64,000 nt of DNA. It comes from Antedon mediterranea. Its lineage: Eukaryota; Echinodermata; Crinoidea; Comatulida; Antedonidae. Shown here piece after piece: positions 1-12,672 of the stretch (position 1 is its first letter; each line of letters starts with the position of its first letter). The position numbers and the translations under genes are program-made. The stretch spans positions 26,774,001-26,838,000 of the forward strand of contig NC_092674.1 in the NCBI RefSeq assembly GCF_964355755.1. The letters run 5' to 3'. Below the pieces are notes generated by a model, which saw nothing but the letters and a program-made list of their open reading frames with translations, had not been told where the DNA came from and ran no database searches.

Positions 1-9
1 TCACACTAA

Positions 10-188
10 AGCTTGGTTCCCACTAGAACGTAACGCAAGGACGTAAACGCAATACAAGCGTTTTAACCAATGACAAGCGAAGTTATAGACAGTTAGCAAT
101 CACAAGCGAATAAGCCATCGCTTGTGATTGGTCAATTCGCTTGCGTTGCGTTTACGTCCTTGCGTTACGTTCTAGTGGGAACCACGCT
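10..188. mobile_element. MITE family A, copy 1 (full length)
   Basis: A 179-bp near-perfect palindrome. The left end AGCTTGGTTCCCACTAG is mirrored by CTAGTGGGAACCACGCT on the right, and a TAA trinucleotide flanks both sides (7-9 and 189-191). It has no coding capacity. The inner arms carry CCAAT-containing motifs. TAA duplications fit a PIF/Harbinger-type non-autonomous element; that class assignment is inference. Confidence 0.85.
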
Positions 189-255
189 TAATCTTCAACT
201 TTAAATGAAAGAGAATGTACTTCAATCAATGACACTGACACAGTAGACTGTCTTT

Positions 256-422
256 AACTGTCTACAATATATCAAACTAGTTTGACAAAAAAATGTGTGA
301 TGTGCCCAAATATGGTAGTGGTATGCCCAAATATAATAGTGATATGACATCATACAATACATCCATATATGGCTACATCACATTTTTTTGTCACATAAAG
401 TTTGATAGTATAGACAAGGCTT
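256..422. mobile_element. MITE family B, copy 1
   Basis: A palindromic element with the left end CTGTCTACAATATATCAAAC and the right end GTTTGATAGTATAGACAAGG. The centre repeats the motif CCCAAATATGGTAGTG. It has diverged from the better copies (for example 52928-53061). No coding potential. Confidence 0.75.
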
Positions 423-1634
423 AAGGTTACTGTACCTACAACAGTTACAGTGGGTTTATACTCGACCAATGCTACAGTCAGTACATCACTGGTTAAGATA
501 ATACAAGACCCAATAAAGATGAAAAATACTTGACACACTATTCACTTTTATCATTGGCCAAATAGAGTTTCTCTCTTTGTAAAATTGATATACACTGTAC
601 AATAGCAATAACAGTGTACACATATCCAGGAATAATTACACATATGCCATAAATACTGTACTATTATCACTAGCATTTTCCATTCTTTATATTTGCAACA
701 ATTTTATTTTCCTGTTTGCATTAAATATTCTCCTAAAATAGCCTACAGGGGTAGTACAGGACAAATATATCAGTATACTGTACATATGAAAACTAGACAG
801 AAGCAGATGGTTTATTGTTGTCTATTCCATTCTTGTCATTGAATGAGATAAAACATCATTGTAAGTTCAAATGCTATCAGAATGTATAGGGGGAACATTT
901 CACATAAGCAAAGTCAACCTTTATAAGATCATTTTGGCTGTGACCTGTCTATACAGAGGATATAATCAGTCTTTTAACACAATACAATATTCATTTTATG
1001 GTTACTTCGCATGCAAGATCTTTACACAGCTTTACCTATCAAAACAAACTATTGTCTGTAAAAGGTTAGTTACTTTATTATCTGTCACTTGACGTAGGTC
1101 TTTTCTACACAGTTATACTTTTCTAAAAGGTAACCTGTTTTAAACTATTGTCTGTTGTAAGGTTAGTTACTTTATTGTCTGTCAGTGTTAGCACTTGACG
1201 TAGCTTTTCTACAAAGTAATACTTTGCTAAAAGGTAAACCTGTAATAACATGGTTTTTAATGGGAATGGTGGTTCTTTGAAATGACGCCAATGTTTTCAT
1301 TTATAATTTGAAGAAATACTACCACAGTAATTTTGTTTTATTGTTCATACCAGGATGCAATGGACTGTAGTATATTGAACCTGGTTAGGACCAACAGTCC
1401 TTATGTAACCAGGACAACAAATACAGTAACTTGAAATGTTGCCAACAATTTAGAGGAAACAAGCTAAGTTACATAATGTGAAATAAAATTGGTTTAAGCC
1501 ATTCAAAATTGTTTAGTCCACCTTGTACATGGCCCAAATTTAGAACTGGCTTTATTGGTGTGTAAATAGGGTCTAAGAGTACTGTAGGGCCAAGTTTGTC
1601 AGGGGAAAATTAAGATTACTGTGTCTGTACAGTA
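423..1634. other. No gene recognised
   Basis: AT-rich DNA with only short chance ORFs. A loosely repeated segment lies at 1040-1230 (AGGTTAGTTACTTTATT occurs twice about 110 bp apart). No protein homology, RNA gene or clear promoter is visible. Confidence 0.5.
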
Positions 1635-1764
1635 AACTCTGCCGACACTTTTTGTGACAAAAAATGTGATGTGCCCATATATGGACATGATGATGTCATA
1701 TCATTACCATATTTAGGCATATCACACTTTTTTGTCAAACTAGTTTGATAGTGTAGACAGAGCC
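1635..1764. mobile_element. MITE family B, copy 2
   Basis: The right end (TTTGATAGTGTAGACAGAG) and the centre (ATGTGCCCATATATGGACAT) are typical of family B. The left end is degraded to AACTCTGCCGACAC. Confidence 0.7.
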
Positions 1765-2291
1765 TTAGAAGAATATTGAAATGTTACAGTACAGTAGGTG
1801 TGGCTGATGAAAATAATAATTTCAGATACTCATGGCTGGCCAGAAGATCTTTCTTAAGAAAAGACCACCCCAGTACTCACTCCAGAGGGTAGGCCAATTC
1901 TCAACATAATATCTAATATTTATGCCAAATTAGAACATTTTTAGTCTGTGTGGTGTATGTGAAATGATTTACACTTACTATGTAAGCTTATTACAAAATT
2001 TTCATTTTATCACTCAAAGGGGATCTACGGTAGGATAATTTACCCAAGTCACCTTGATAAACAAAACAGAGCCTGTTTCTTACAAAGATACATTTATACG
2101 TTAATAAATCTAATGTTATAATCATGAATTATTCAAGGTTTTCACCCAAATGATAACCTGGCCAACATACGGTAAATGTATTTGCTTTTAAATCATTCAT
2201 GTGACTTCAATTACTTACGTCAAGACCGTTGGGAAGAAATCTTATTAGAAACGCAACCAACCTTTATCACCTTAAAGTGTTCAAGTCACTA

Positions 2292-3389
2292 ACTATCAAC
2301 AGATATATCCATCTTGTCTTGTTTATGTATTCTGTAGTTAGAATTTACATAATTTAGTGCATATATTTGTCATCCTGTGTTACTTTTTGCCATTTGTTAA
2401 ACAAATCACATCACAACCACCTCACATTTTCACCCAGGCCTACTGTACCAGGGACAGATCCAGCATTATAGATTACAGTAGGAGAGGCTAAATATTTTAG
2501 AAATGATAAAAATGATCAGTCCGGTTGCATAAAATTAAAAATAGTCATTATTTTATTTTTAAAAACATGTTTACTTGTAGCAAAAAAACTTGGTGTACTG
2601 TGCTACAGTATGTGTAAAGAGGTGGCAATGGGCACTCTAAGTCTATTACAAGCACTTGAACCTCCACTTATTACATGTTATTAATAAAATTGTGCCATGG
2701 ATGGCCCTTACTGTATTCATCCATTTTCCTGAAACAGAATTCTGTGTTTACTTGTACTATATAGTAGGTGGTTACTGTATACTGTGCCATTGAAACTGTT
2801 AAACCATTGACTTGAATCTGCTTTATTTAATTGTTTTTTAACTATCAACAGATATATCCATCTTGTCTTGTTTATGTATTCTGTAGTTAGAATTTACATA
2901 ATTCAGTGCATATATTTGTCATCCTGTGTTACTTTTTGCCATTTGTTAAACAAATCACATCACCACCACCTCACATTTTCACCCAGGCCTACCAGGGACA
3001 GATCCAGCATTATAGATTACAGTAGGAGAGGCTAAATATTTTAGAAATGATAAAAATGATCAGTCCGGTTGCATAAAATTAAAAATAGTCATTATTTTAC
3101 TTTAAAAAACATGTTTACTTATAGCAAAAAAACTTGGTGTACTGTGCTACAGTATGTGTAAAGAGGTGGCAATGGGCACTCTAAGTCTATTACAAGCACT
3201 TGAACCTCCACTTATTACATGTTATTAATAAAATTGTGCCATGGATGGCCCTTACAGTATTCATCCATTTTCCTGAAAGGGGAATTTTGTGTTTACTTGT
3301 ACTATACAGTACTGTAGGTGGTTACTGTATACTGTGCCATTGAAACTGTTAAACCATTGACTTGAATCTGCTTTATTTAATTGTTTTTA
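2292..3389. repeat. Direct tandem duplication, 2 x about 549 bp
   Basis: The segment beginning ACTATCAACAGATATATCC at 2292 starts again at 2841, and both copies end in CTTTATTTAATTG. The copies differ by scattered substitutions and small indels, for example GAAACAGAATTCTG against GAAAGGGGAATTTTG. No coding content is evident. Confidence 0.9.
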
Positions 3390-6215
3390 AAAGATTTAAA
3401 AGTTACAAAAGATGGTTTAGCAAAGAAAGTAAAAACCTACAGTATAACTAACTAATCTAACCTTCCACAAAATCAGATTACGTTCTTTAAATCTTTTTTC
3501 AGATTAATCCACTCATAGGAAACATTTTGATAAACAACAGTATGTTGATTATTCTGTTTGTAGAATTAGACTGCTTGCTAGGATATCAAATAAAAGTTAG
3601 TTTTAAATCCAGATATATATCTTTCATTCAATCATAGAATGCCATACTTTTCCTACAATAACTTTTCTTTATATTTTAACAACTTGGCCACATTTCATTG
3701 AAACAATTTGAATCGTTTGGTACAGTACGTACTGTAAGGTAATTATTTTTCATAATCTTATTTTTTTTTATTTAAAAAAAAATAAAATTCTTTATGGAAG
3801 TGTTATTGTTTTGGTTGAATCCGGACAGTTCCATTAAATTGTGGGTAAATTTATTTAATATACCTTCAAAATACTCTATAAACCTAATTTCAACATAACC
3901 TAGAAAATCAGGCAAAGAACAATATGACATTAAAGATTACCTTATTTTGCTAATGGCACTAAATTATCTTGGTCTTAATATTAAAATTGATCGAATGTAG
4001 AAATGATTGTTTTTTGGTTGTCGTGCCCGCTAGTGAAGTAGCCAACTCTTAGTGACATGGTTTGAATAATACATGTTTAACAGTGGTGCATGGTTCGTCA
4101 TAATTTGCGTTAAACCATTCAAAACAGTTCATTGAATTGGAATTAATACAGTTGCTAGAAATTCGAAATACTTGCTTCTCTTCTCGAGACTCTTCAATTC
4201 ATCTTTTAGAAAGGATTTTTAAGTACTTTGGACTTCTTTTTTTTTCTACGCTTAATTTCAACAATTGTGTTTTAAAATCTGGATTTCTCTTTGACATCTT
4301 TAGAAAATATCTACAGTACTATCTTGTGTATATTTTTTACTTTGCAAGCATCAACCGTGTGTACATATCTTTTAAATTGACTGTTTAGTTTAAAATATTG
4401 CTTTGAACAACTGGAAAGTACTGTTTTCAATCATTTATTTATATTTTCATTGACTGATCATCGTTTTCACAGAAATTAAGTCTTAATGTACCGGTAAGTA
4501 ATGTTTAACAATTAGCAATAAGTGCTTTTGAAAGCGAGGTTTGCGTTATTGCCGTCCAATTACTCGTTAAATTATTCTGACATGTTAACATGAAAATGTC
4601 GTAGCAATGCTTTTAAGACAATTTCCAAAAGAAGCCTAAATATATTAGGTAATTGTGGTATCCTTAACAAGCACTTGAATATAATCAGTGGTGAGTGTTT
4701 TGTGAACATGCAATGCAAATAAAATATTGCTGCAATGTGATTACCCATAGCTTTTAAGAAATGAGATTGTACTGTACTGTAGTAGGAGAGTAACACATTT
4801 GAAAATGATAAAAATAAAGACAGTTTTGGGCGGTCAATGGTCAGAGAAACAGCTGTCAATAGGGCCTTTATTTGGGGTCTAACATTTTGGATTGCAAAGC
4901 GCCAGTTGCTTTAATATTTGTCACAACCAATTAACTATAAGTTTTAATAGTTGACATTCTGAAACATTCAGTATGAGTTCTAATATCTTGATTTTGACCA
5001 GGTTGCGTATTGTTTAAATGCCCACTAAATACTGTATTCACAAAAAAAATAGATTTTGCAACATGCGCTGGATTCATTTATCGATATTGTTAAATAATGA
5101 ATTACTGTATAGAGAAGGTCAAAACCTTAAGATGGTATGACATAACAAAAAAATGGTTAGTTAAGGGCTGAAGTAGTACCGTATGTTAGGACCATATTCA
5201 AATGAATCAAGTTTGTGTCACCTAAAACGGCAAGTTAATCTATGTATATTGCCTGTCTGTACATCAAGTGATTTTCATGTAAAATAGTAAAATCATAAAA
5301 TTATAGTACTGTTTAGTATCTCTCAGTATTAATATTATAGGATTTGTTTCAATATACTGTGTATACAGTAACTCCTCCCTTGGGACACCCCCCCCCCCCC
5401 CATTAAGCGAACACTTTCCTGTGTAACGAACTAGAGAAATAAATAGCGCACTTATAACAGGTCAACCCCTTTCTTTTTACTGTACTAACTGTAATGTTAT
5501 CATTTTTTATCAATTTCTCCACATTTTGAATAGTTGACCAGGTGCGTTTCTATCGTTTTATCACGTTCTCTCGATATTAAATCGTTTAAGTACTACATAT
5601 CACCACAAATCACTGCAAATCACTTTGAGCACAACTCACGCAAACATTTTTTATTTAGATCTTATCTTATATTGCAACACGAACAGCGTCACATGATTAA
5701 TAACGTGGTATTAAGTCCTCTCTTGATTTATTATGTCACCGACACATTTTTCGCCGAATCAAATTGAACGCTTTGATGAAAACAATGTTAATGGATCAAA
5801 ATTAGATATAATTGGTGTTTTGATGTGTACATCCAAAGTTGCTTACATCACAACGTAACAAATATAGTTTCCATTGTAATCCGCAAACTTAACAATGTGC
5901 GTGCGTCGATAATTGTGCCGTGCTAGTGAACCGGTGTTTTCATCCCCTGATTTACGCTACAGCTATTATTAAGTGTAATGGACAATTTGACATCGATTTT
6001 ATGAGATAAATGTGTGTTGAATTAATTAACTTTTATTTTAACAATCACATGAAGTTATTGTTAATAACATTTATTATTAATGTAATAATTGAATGAATAT
6101 ACGGTAATTTAATAATTAAAATTATTTATTATATCATAATTTGGATACTGTAGTAATATTAATTATTTAATTTATGGTAATTTGTTGTATTATTGTAGCT
6201 ACTGTACAATATCAA
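3390..6215. other. No gene recognised
   Basis: AT-rich DNA with no coding exon that I can support. It contains a poly-C run at 5389-5402 next to a fragment (about 5365-5440) resembling the dispersed CCTATTAAGGGGACACTTTCC repeat. Confidence 0.5.
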
Positions 6216-6355
6216 AGCTTGGTTCTGACTTGAATGCAATGTAATTACACAGGCACGATGCAAGTGAGTTGACCAATCACAAGCAACAGTTTGGATGATC
6301 CGATGTGTTGTGATTGGTCAAATTACTTGCGTTGCATTTATGTGAGAACCAAGCT
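6216..6355. mobile_element. MITE family A, copy 2 (short variant)
   Basis: Ends AGCTTGGTTCTGACTTG and TGTGAGAACCAAGCT with inverted CCAATCACAAGC / GATTGGTCAAATTAC arms. It is shorter and more diverged than copy 1. Confidence 0.75.
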
Positions 6356-6399
6356 ATAGTATTGCATTAAGTGAAGTAAGTACTATAGCCCTAATTGTT

Positions 6400-6590
6400 A
6401 CATTAGAACCCCCCCCCCCCCCTCCCTAGAACCTCCTGTACTGTAAGACACCCTCCTATTAAAAGGACAATTTCCCTTGAAACAAAGGAAGGAAAATACA
6501 GTAATGTTTAAACACTACAGTTAATCCCTATTCGCAGACACCTCTATTAAAGAAACACGGCTGTGTCCCTAAGGCGTTCCCTTATTCTAC
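6400..6590. repeat. Dispersed repeat H (TATTAAGGGGACACTTTCC type), monomer
   Basis: Contains a poly-C run followed by CACCCTCCTATTAAAAGGACAATTTCCCTTG and a second CTCTATTAAAGAAACAC block. It is the same motif family as the tandem array at 34240-34900. I cannot assign it to a known class. Confidence 0.5.
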
Positions 6591-6916
6591 TGTTTAATTC
6601 AGTTTCTTAAATATTAATATAACATAAATAAGAGACAGAATTATAGTATACAGTAGACTTACAGTGATTAGTGAGACTTGAAACTTCATTTATTGATCCT
6701 ATGACACCTGACCCCAATCCCTCTGAAACTAATTTCATTATTAACATTATTTATTAAAGCTAACTCTCAAATTTAGGTCAGGTAAACTTCAGTTTATGTG
6801 GTGAACCAATCATTTCTTCTCTACTGAAACCTGCTTGTGAATGATTTAACTTGTTAATAAAAAATTAAATTAAATATAATTTTCTTTTGGTTGATTGTAA
6901 TGAAATCTACAATTGT

Positions 6917-7310
6917 AAGGGTGTGTGGCGCAGTGTGTTGGACATTGTATCAGGGAGGACCTGATTGCTCTCAATAGATTTAGAGTTGATTTGTGTACTA
7001 CGGTAGCCTTTTTGTATTTGATTCCTATAACTACAGAATTCTCTATACAGGCTTCATTCAAGGATAATTTAGGATTAGCTAATAAATCATAGCCTAGTGA
7101 GTATATAATGACAGGCATTGGATTACTGATCATGAGATCGTAGTTCGAATCCAACTATCGTCGCATTGCTTGTATCCTTAGGCAAGACACTTTACTTACA
7201 GTACATTCGTCACATTGCTTAAAATTATCCTCAGGCAAGACACTTTACTTACATTTGCTTCTCTCCATCCATGTGTACAGTATAAAATGGGTACCGGTTA
7301 GATCAAGACA
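6917..7310 (+). repeat. tRNA-derived SINE-like sequence
   Basis: An A-box-like TGGCGCAGTGTGTTGG lies at about 6926, and a B-box-like GTTCGAATCCAAC lies at about 7143. After that come two copies of AGGCAAGACACTTTACTTAC and a terminal ATAAAATGGGTACCGGT block, a tail recurrent in marine-invertebrate SINEs. The boxes are too far apart for a functional tRNA promoter, so the head is probably composite or interrupted. Confidence 0.45.
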
Positions 7311-8009
7311 CAACTTTGCGCTGATAACTTTGCGCGGTAATAATGTGCAGCCCATTGATAGCTTAATTTATATATATATATATAAGAATGAATTATTAGT
7401 AAAAGAATATATGGCGTAAACGTGACACTTAATGCATTCAAGATGCAAACTAAATTTGTTTTAAAAAAATCCTTCAGATTTTCCAAAATGTTGTAATTTA
7501 ACCATTTACAGTTTAACTTTAGCAAAGAGAAATGCTAACATTTTTTCCCATATACTTTTTTTTTTTTTGTGATAGAATCGGCACACTTTAACTTTTATTT
7601 CATATGGATTAATGAAAGGATGATATCCGAAATAAGGAAAGACTAAAAGTAACTTATTAAAGACAATTTATGTTTGATGCATCTTCGTACTACATTAATG
7701 ATGTATGTTTGATGATGGTTGTGTTTAGTATGTGAGTTGCTAATATCTAGTAATTTAAATCATTTGAAATCCCCATTGGTAATCATTTTCCCCATTCACT
7801 GGTACATTAATATTCAACAAACATCAAAATAAATCACTTTAGATTATCTGTATAGCCAGTAGGAAAAACATCAATGCATGATAAAGTTGTTCTTCGTCTC
7901 AGTGTATTGAATGATAATCCAAACATATTCATATTTTCAATGACTACAGCATTACTCGGCAAAATTTGATTCATAAAACAGAAATGTACAGTAAAACCAT
8001 CAAACTACT

Positions 8010-8150
8010 CTACTCTAGTTCGACAACAAAAAAGAAGTGTGTGCCCAAATATGGTAGTGATATGCTTAAATATGGTATTGATATCACATCATCATGTCCA
8101 TATGGGCACATTGTTTTGTCAAATAAAGTTTGATAGTGTAGACAGAGCTT
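8010..8150. mobile_element. MITE family B, copy 3
   Basis: Typical centre and right end (TTTGATAGTGTAGACAGAGC). The left terminus is degraded to ACTCTAGTTCGACAAC. Confidence 0.7.
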
Positions 8151-8340
8151 ATAAGGCCTATAGAGCCAACAATCTGTAAACGGATTATGCCCAACTGGCA
8201 TATCAGTGGCGTGGGAAATCCCATTCTTTAGTGTAATGTCCTATATTTTGCATTGCAAGTTTTTTACATGTACGGAATAAGACCAGAATTGTGATATTTT
8301 GTTTGAAGGTTTGCATGGCTAAATGAAATGTCGATAAAGT

Positions 8341-8563
8341 TTGTGGTACACCAGGCCTTGTCTTTTAAGGCGAGTGAGTGCGATCACTCACCTAACACAC
8401 TCCTAAACTGCCCTTGAGGAGTGCGATTTACAACACGCCTAAATTTGGTAAACTTCTACACATCAAAATACAAACAGCACACCTACAGCACCCCTGAATG
8501 TATTGAGGAGTGCAATTTGTAGCACACCTATAATTTTTGAAAGGCAAGGCCTGGTACACCACT
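8341..8563. mobile_element. Inverted-repeat element (family D)
   Basis: The left terminus GTGGTACACCAGGCCTTG is mirrored by CAAGGCCTGGTACACCAC on the right. Internal blocks such as TTGAGGAGTGCGATTTACA recur. No ORF. It looks like a MITE or fold-back element seen only once here. Confidence 0.6.
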
Positions 8564-8569
8564 TATTAT

Positions 8570-11500
8570 ATTTCTGAAAAATTCGTTCATTATACTGTAC
8601 TTTGAGCGTCCTCATGAATACGTGGTGTACTGTACCGCAAACTTTATATCAACCAGAATTGTGATTATCTGATATTTGTGCAAAGCGGAAACGTCTGTTA
8701 CGGCTTTACCTGTACACTAATATTGTAATGTTAATTACGTTGTAAGTGGACACTTCACCCTATTGTATATATCTTAGTATATTCCTTTTAAAGTCAGTTT
8801 TAAAATCCCATAATCGTTTAATTTGTTTACCTAAGCCTCGGTATTAGTATAGTTAAAATAGCGGATTTGTGTTCCAGTAGATACCATTTGAATCTTTCAT
8901 TGTTAACTTTATTAATTGTATCTATTTTTAAATCATAATAAATGATCTTTAATACAAAGGTCAAATGTCATGGGTAATACTATAAGTCATTGATTTTGTT
9001 GTTTTATATAAAATACTGTACATAATGTAAACATCAATATCGTGTGTGTAGTTCATGGTCATACTTTTAAACTATACAACTATACTTTACTGTGTGTGTA
9101 CAGCATATTACTATTTACAACCTATTGTACAGTAAGAGTCCAGTACTGTACACACAGGTACTAACTGTACTGTATGTCTTTGGCCAGTTTACAGCTGTAG
9201 TTACATGTAAATTTTGCGTCACTTCGACTTTTAGTGTATCTTTCATATACAGTTAGTAGAGTGTCAATAGGCAAGGTAAAGATTGGTGAGTTCAGCACCA
9301 TACAATACCTGCAATAGCCCAAGAAGATTGAGATAGAAGAGATTGCAAAAAGTCTGGAGTACCAATAGAGAGTAAAGTTTACTATAGTACAGTATATGTT
9401 ATCAACAAGAACTTACGTTGATAGTGTAAATAGACAACAGAGGCTTCAATTTAGTGTTTGTCTGCAGTTTGTTTAAAGGTTTGTCTACACTTATCAAACT
9501 AGTTTGACAAAAAAGTGTGCCCAAATATGGTAGTGATATGACATCATCATATGGGTACATCACATTTTTTGATAGTGTAGACAGAGCTTGATCTATTTCT
9601 AAGAGTTTCTTTTTTCTGGGTTGATGTCAATTTGTGTTCGTTGCACTCTGCAGTGCAGTCTAGTTACTGTATTTTGTTGCTGTCAGGTTTTCTCTTGTCT
9701 AATTCTAGTCTATGATTGGATTAGGTTCAGGATGTTTCAAACTGTTGACATTTCCTTTTCTTGTTATATTTGGTTAAGCTCTGTCATAAGGTGTTTACGT
9801 ATGCTTTCCTGGTCATGGTTGACTAGGTTTTAACAGTTAGCTGTTAACAGGTTATGTAGAATATTCATAGAAATTACATGTTGTTTTTACTGTCAATGAT
9901 TTTTAGGAGAAAGGTAAGTTTATTACAGGATGCTTTTACTTTTTATTAGAATTATTTGATATACATAATTATACACTAAAAAGGACTGGATTAAATGGTT
10001 CTCTACCTCAGGCATTATAGAAAGAAAATAGATTTAGTATCCATTGCTTTTTTGGACTTAACTCTAGGACACTTGGTGGTTTGCTGTAGAGGCACTTATC
10101 AAAGTTACAGGATTTAGACCAATCTTCCACTGCGATTTTTTTCAGGTGTTTCTACTTCACAGTATATTACATATTTTTCATGTGAAAAATTTCAACTTCA
10201 CAATATAGAAATAAATGAAACACTTGCCATGTTTTAAAAAGTATATGTTTGCTGCCCTCTACAATTACATACTTAATTTTAGTACGTTTGTCGCTCCCTG
10301 CAATCACGGAAGAAAAACTATTTTCAATATAGATTAAGAATTAAATTGTTTCCAGTTTAAATATTGTACTTTTAAAATTAATTAATTTTAAAATTTGACA
10401 AGTCTTTAAAAACATCTGTTTGCTGCCGTCAACTACTAAATACTTTTTTATCACTTTAATTTCCTTCAAAATGGTTAAATAATCATGAATTGTTATAAGT
10501 TACTATTGCATTGATTTAACAAAGTGTTAGTGGTAGTAACTCTTGTATAACAAATTTAACCATGTACTGTAGCTTTTATGTAGGATTTATCTTTGCACAA
10601 TAACCTATATTTCCTTTAACAAATTACTTAAATATGATTCACTGCTTAAACCTTTATTCTAATATTCTAGAAAAGTGGAACGCAAAAAAAATCCATACTA
10701 ATTGATATGCAATACCATGCCTTGTTGATGATGAAGAAATATTAATTTACGTTTTTAGATAATCATTAACATTACAAGAGCTTTCCTTAAATCTCATATT
10801 ACTGTACTGAATATTCAGTTACCAGATACCTACATGTGTAGGAACGTTTGTCTATCTAGCAATTGGAATTGTAAATTCAATTTATTGTGACCTATGTACA
10901 TCCTATATAAGTATTACTCATATTGTGTACAATACTCGATACTTAGTTGTTGTAGACTCAGTTGGTAAATTTTCCTGCCGAAGTAACAAATTTACATATT
11001 TCTTTCAATTGCTTGTCTGCAAGGAAGTTAAATTTCCAAGTGTTGATGTCTGTTCTTGCAACGTGGTTAGTACTGCGTTTTAGGATGTATTGCGTTTTAC
11101 GATGTGTTGCTTTGTGTAATGAAGAACAGTTTTTCAATGCAGTTGTTTGTATATTTTATTGAAATGTAAGTACAGTGTTTGTTATAGTAATTATCTAACA
11201 ATACAACTAATTCAATTAGTAGCTCAAGTATTTTTAGCAACATTATTGAAAGTTTAACTGATATTATTTAAAAAAACTGTGAATAAGAGTAAGTCAAGCC
11301 ATTATATTTTATTTGTGAAAGTTGTACAACTATGTATAATATCAACACATCAAGCACAGAACATTAATTCTAAACTGATATACTGAAATTTAAGTAATTG
11401 ATTTGAAACAATAAAAATGAGGAAATCTGTGAGAATGAGAAAAAGTCGGCCCAACCAAGATTAGCTTTTCTTAGTTTTTGTTATAGAGGTTTAAACCCCA

Positions 11501-12290
11501 ATTATAGTTAAACAGTAGAATACCGTTTTAAAGAAATTTAATATCTGCTTACTGTAAATTTCTGTGAATTGGTGTTATAAAGCCAAAATTTATAGCACTC
11601 GTTTTAAAACCTTTTATTTTTCACCGTCTCAAACCAATTATGGTATGCATGAATTATTATTTAGCGTACATATTAATAACAATAAAACACATTAAAGTGT
11701 CGTGTTACTGCAACACATTAAATAGCATAAACCATGAAGCAACTTTTCACGCCGTACATAAACAACGCATTTTATTGTTTAGCAGATGTTGTTTTCTTTT
11801 TGTGATTTTTGTTTTTCCCCGAAGAATTATTATTGTTATTTAAGATTTATCTTGCGTATCAGATTCTGATCTTTCGTCGATATCAATTTTTCCATAATTG
11901 CCTTTGTGTTTGACGTTATGGTATTGGCAAGGATGATACGTAATGATTCGTATTTGATATTTTGATACGATAAGACTCAATGGTGTTACTTGCCTTATTT
12001 TTATTTAGCTATCTTCAGTAATCTTGAATAAGGCTCTGTTTGAGCTCAGATTTTAATCTTTTTTAGCTTCCACAGTACAGTACTGTCTAATAATACCATA
12101 ATAACTGACCAAGTATATACTTGAAATATATTGTGCGCAGCTGATGGCCTAGAAAATAGTGTGAATTATTTTAAAGACTATAAAGTTACTTTAAAATTTC
12201 ATTCGTAATATAATTTGATTAATGTCTTAATAAATTAAAACAAAAATATAACCAAGGCATAATATTGTCCTATGATATTAAACAACAGTA
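8570..12290. other. No gene recognised (MITE B4 inside)
   Basis: AT-rich sequence with short ORFs that show no domain or codon signal. The only structured feature I found is the family B copy at 9480-9589. Confidence 0.45.
9480..9589. mobile_element. MITE family B, copy 4 (internally shortened)
   Basis: TTGTCTACACTTATCAAACTAG at the left and TTTTTGATAGTGTAGACAGAG at the right. It is about 30 bp shorter than most copies. Confidence 0.75.
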
Positions 12291-12672
12291 TACTAGCCTA
12301 CTCTCATTCAATTTGCTCCAACCAATGACAAACAATGACAAAGACACACCTCCTAATTTGCATATTAAGCCACACCTTCTTCAAGATGATTGACAGAACC
12401 ATTAACAAATGTTCATTACTGGCATGTTGGAAATATCCCAAATGGAATGGGAATCTTCGTTTAATGACTTATGAAACGGCTGATCGGATTTCACGTACTT
12501 GTTCCAGTTGACTGATTCCGTTCAGTAGTTCAACATGAGTTTGTGTTGTTCTAGGTCATTTAATTTTTAGCTGTTCTATAGATGTCATTGTTGCATATTA
12601 TCTTTTTTTAAACACTATTGCTGTTTGTTTATTTTTATTGCTGTTTAAAACTTACAAACTATTACAAGTTCT
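12290..12672 (+). promoter_or_regulatory. Probable KLHL8 promoter and 5' UTR
   Basis: The segment just upstream of the proposed first KLHL8 codon has a CCAACCAATGAC CCAAT box (about 12318), an octamer-like ATTTGCAT (about 12356), and a GC richness above its surroundings. Only a very short upstream ORF starts in it (12535). The promoter role is inferred from these motifs and from position; no start site can be mapped from sequence. Confidence 0.4.
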
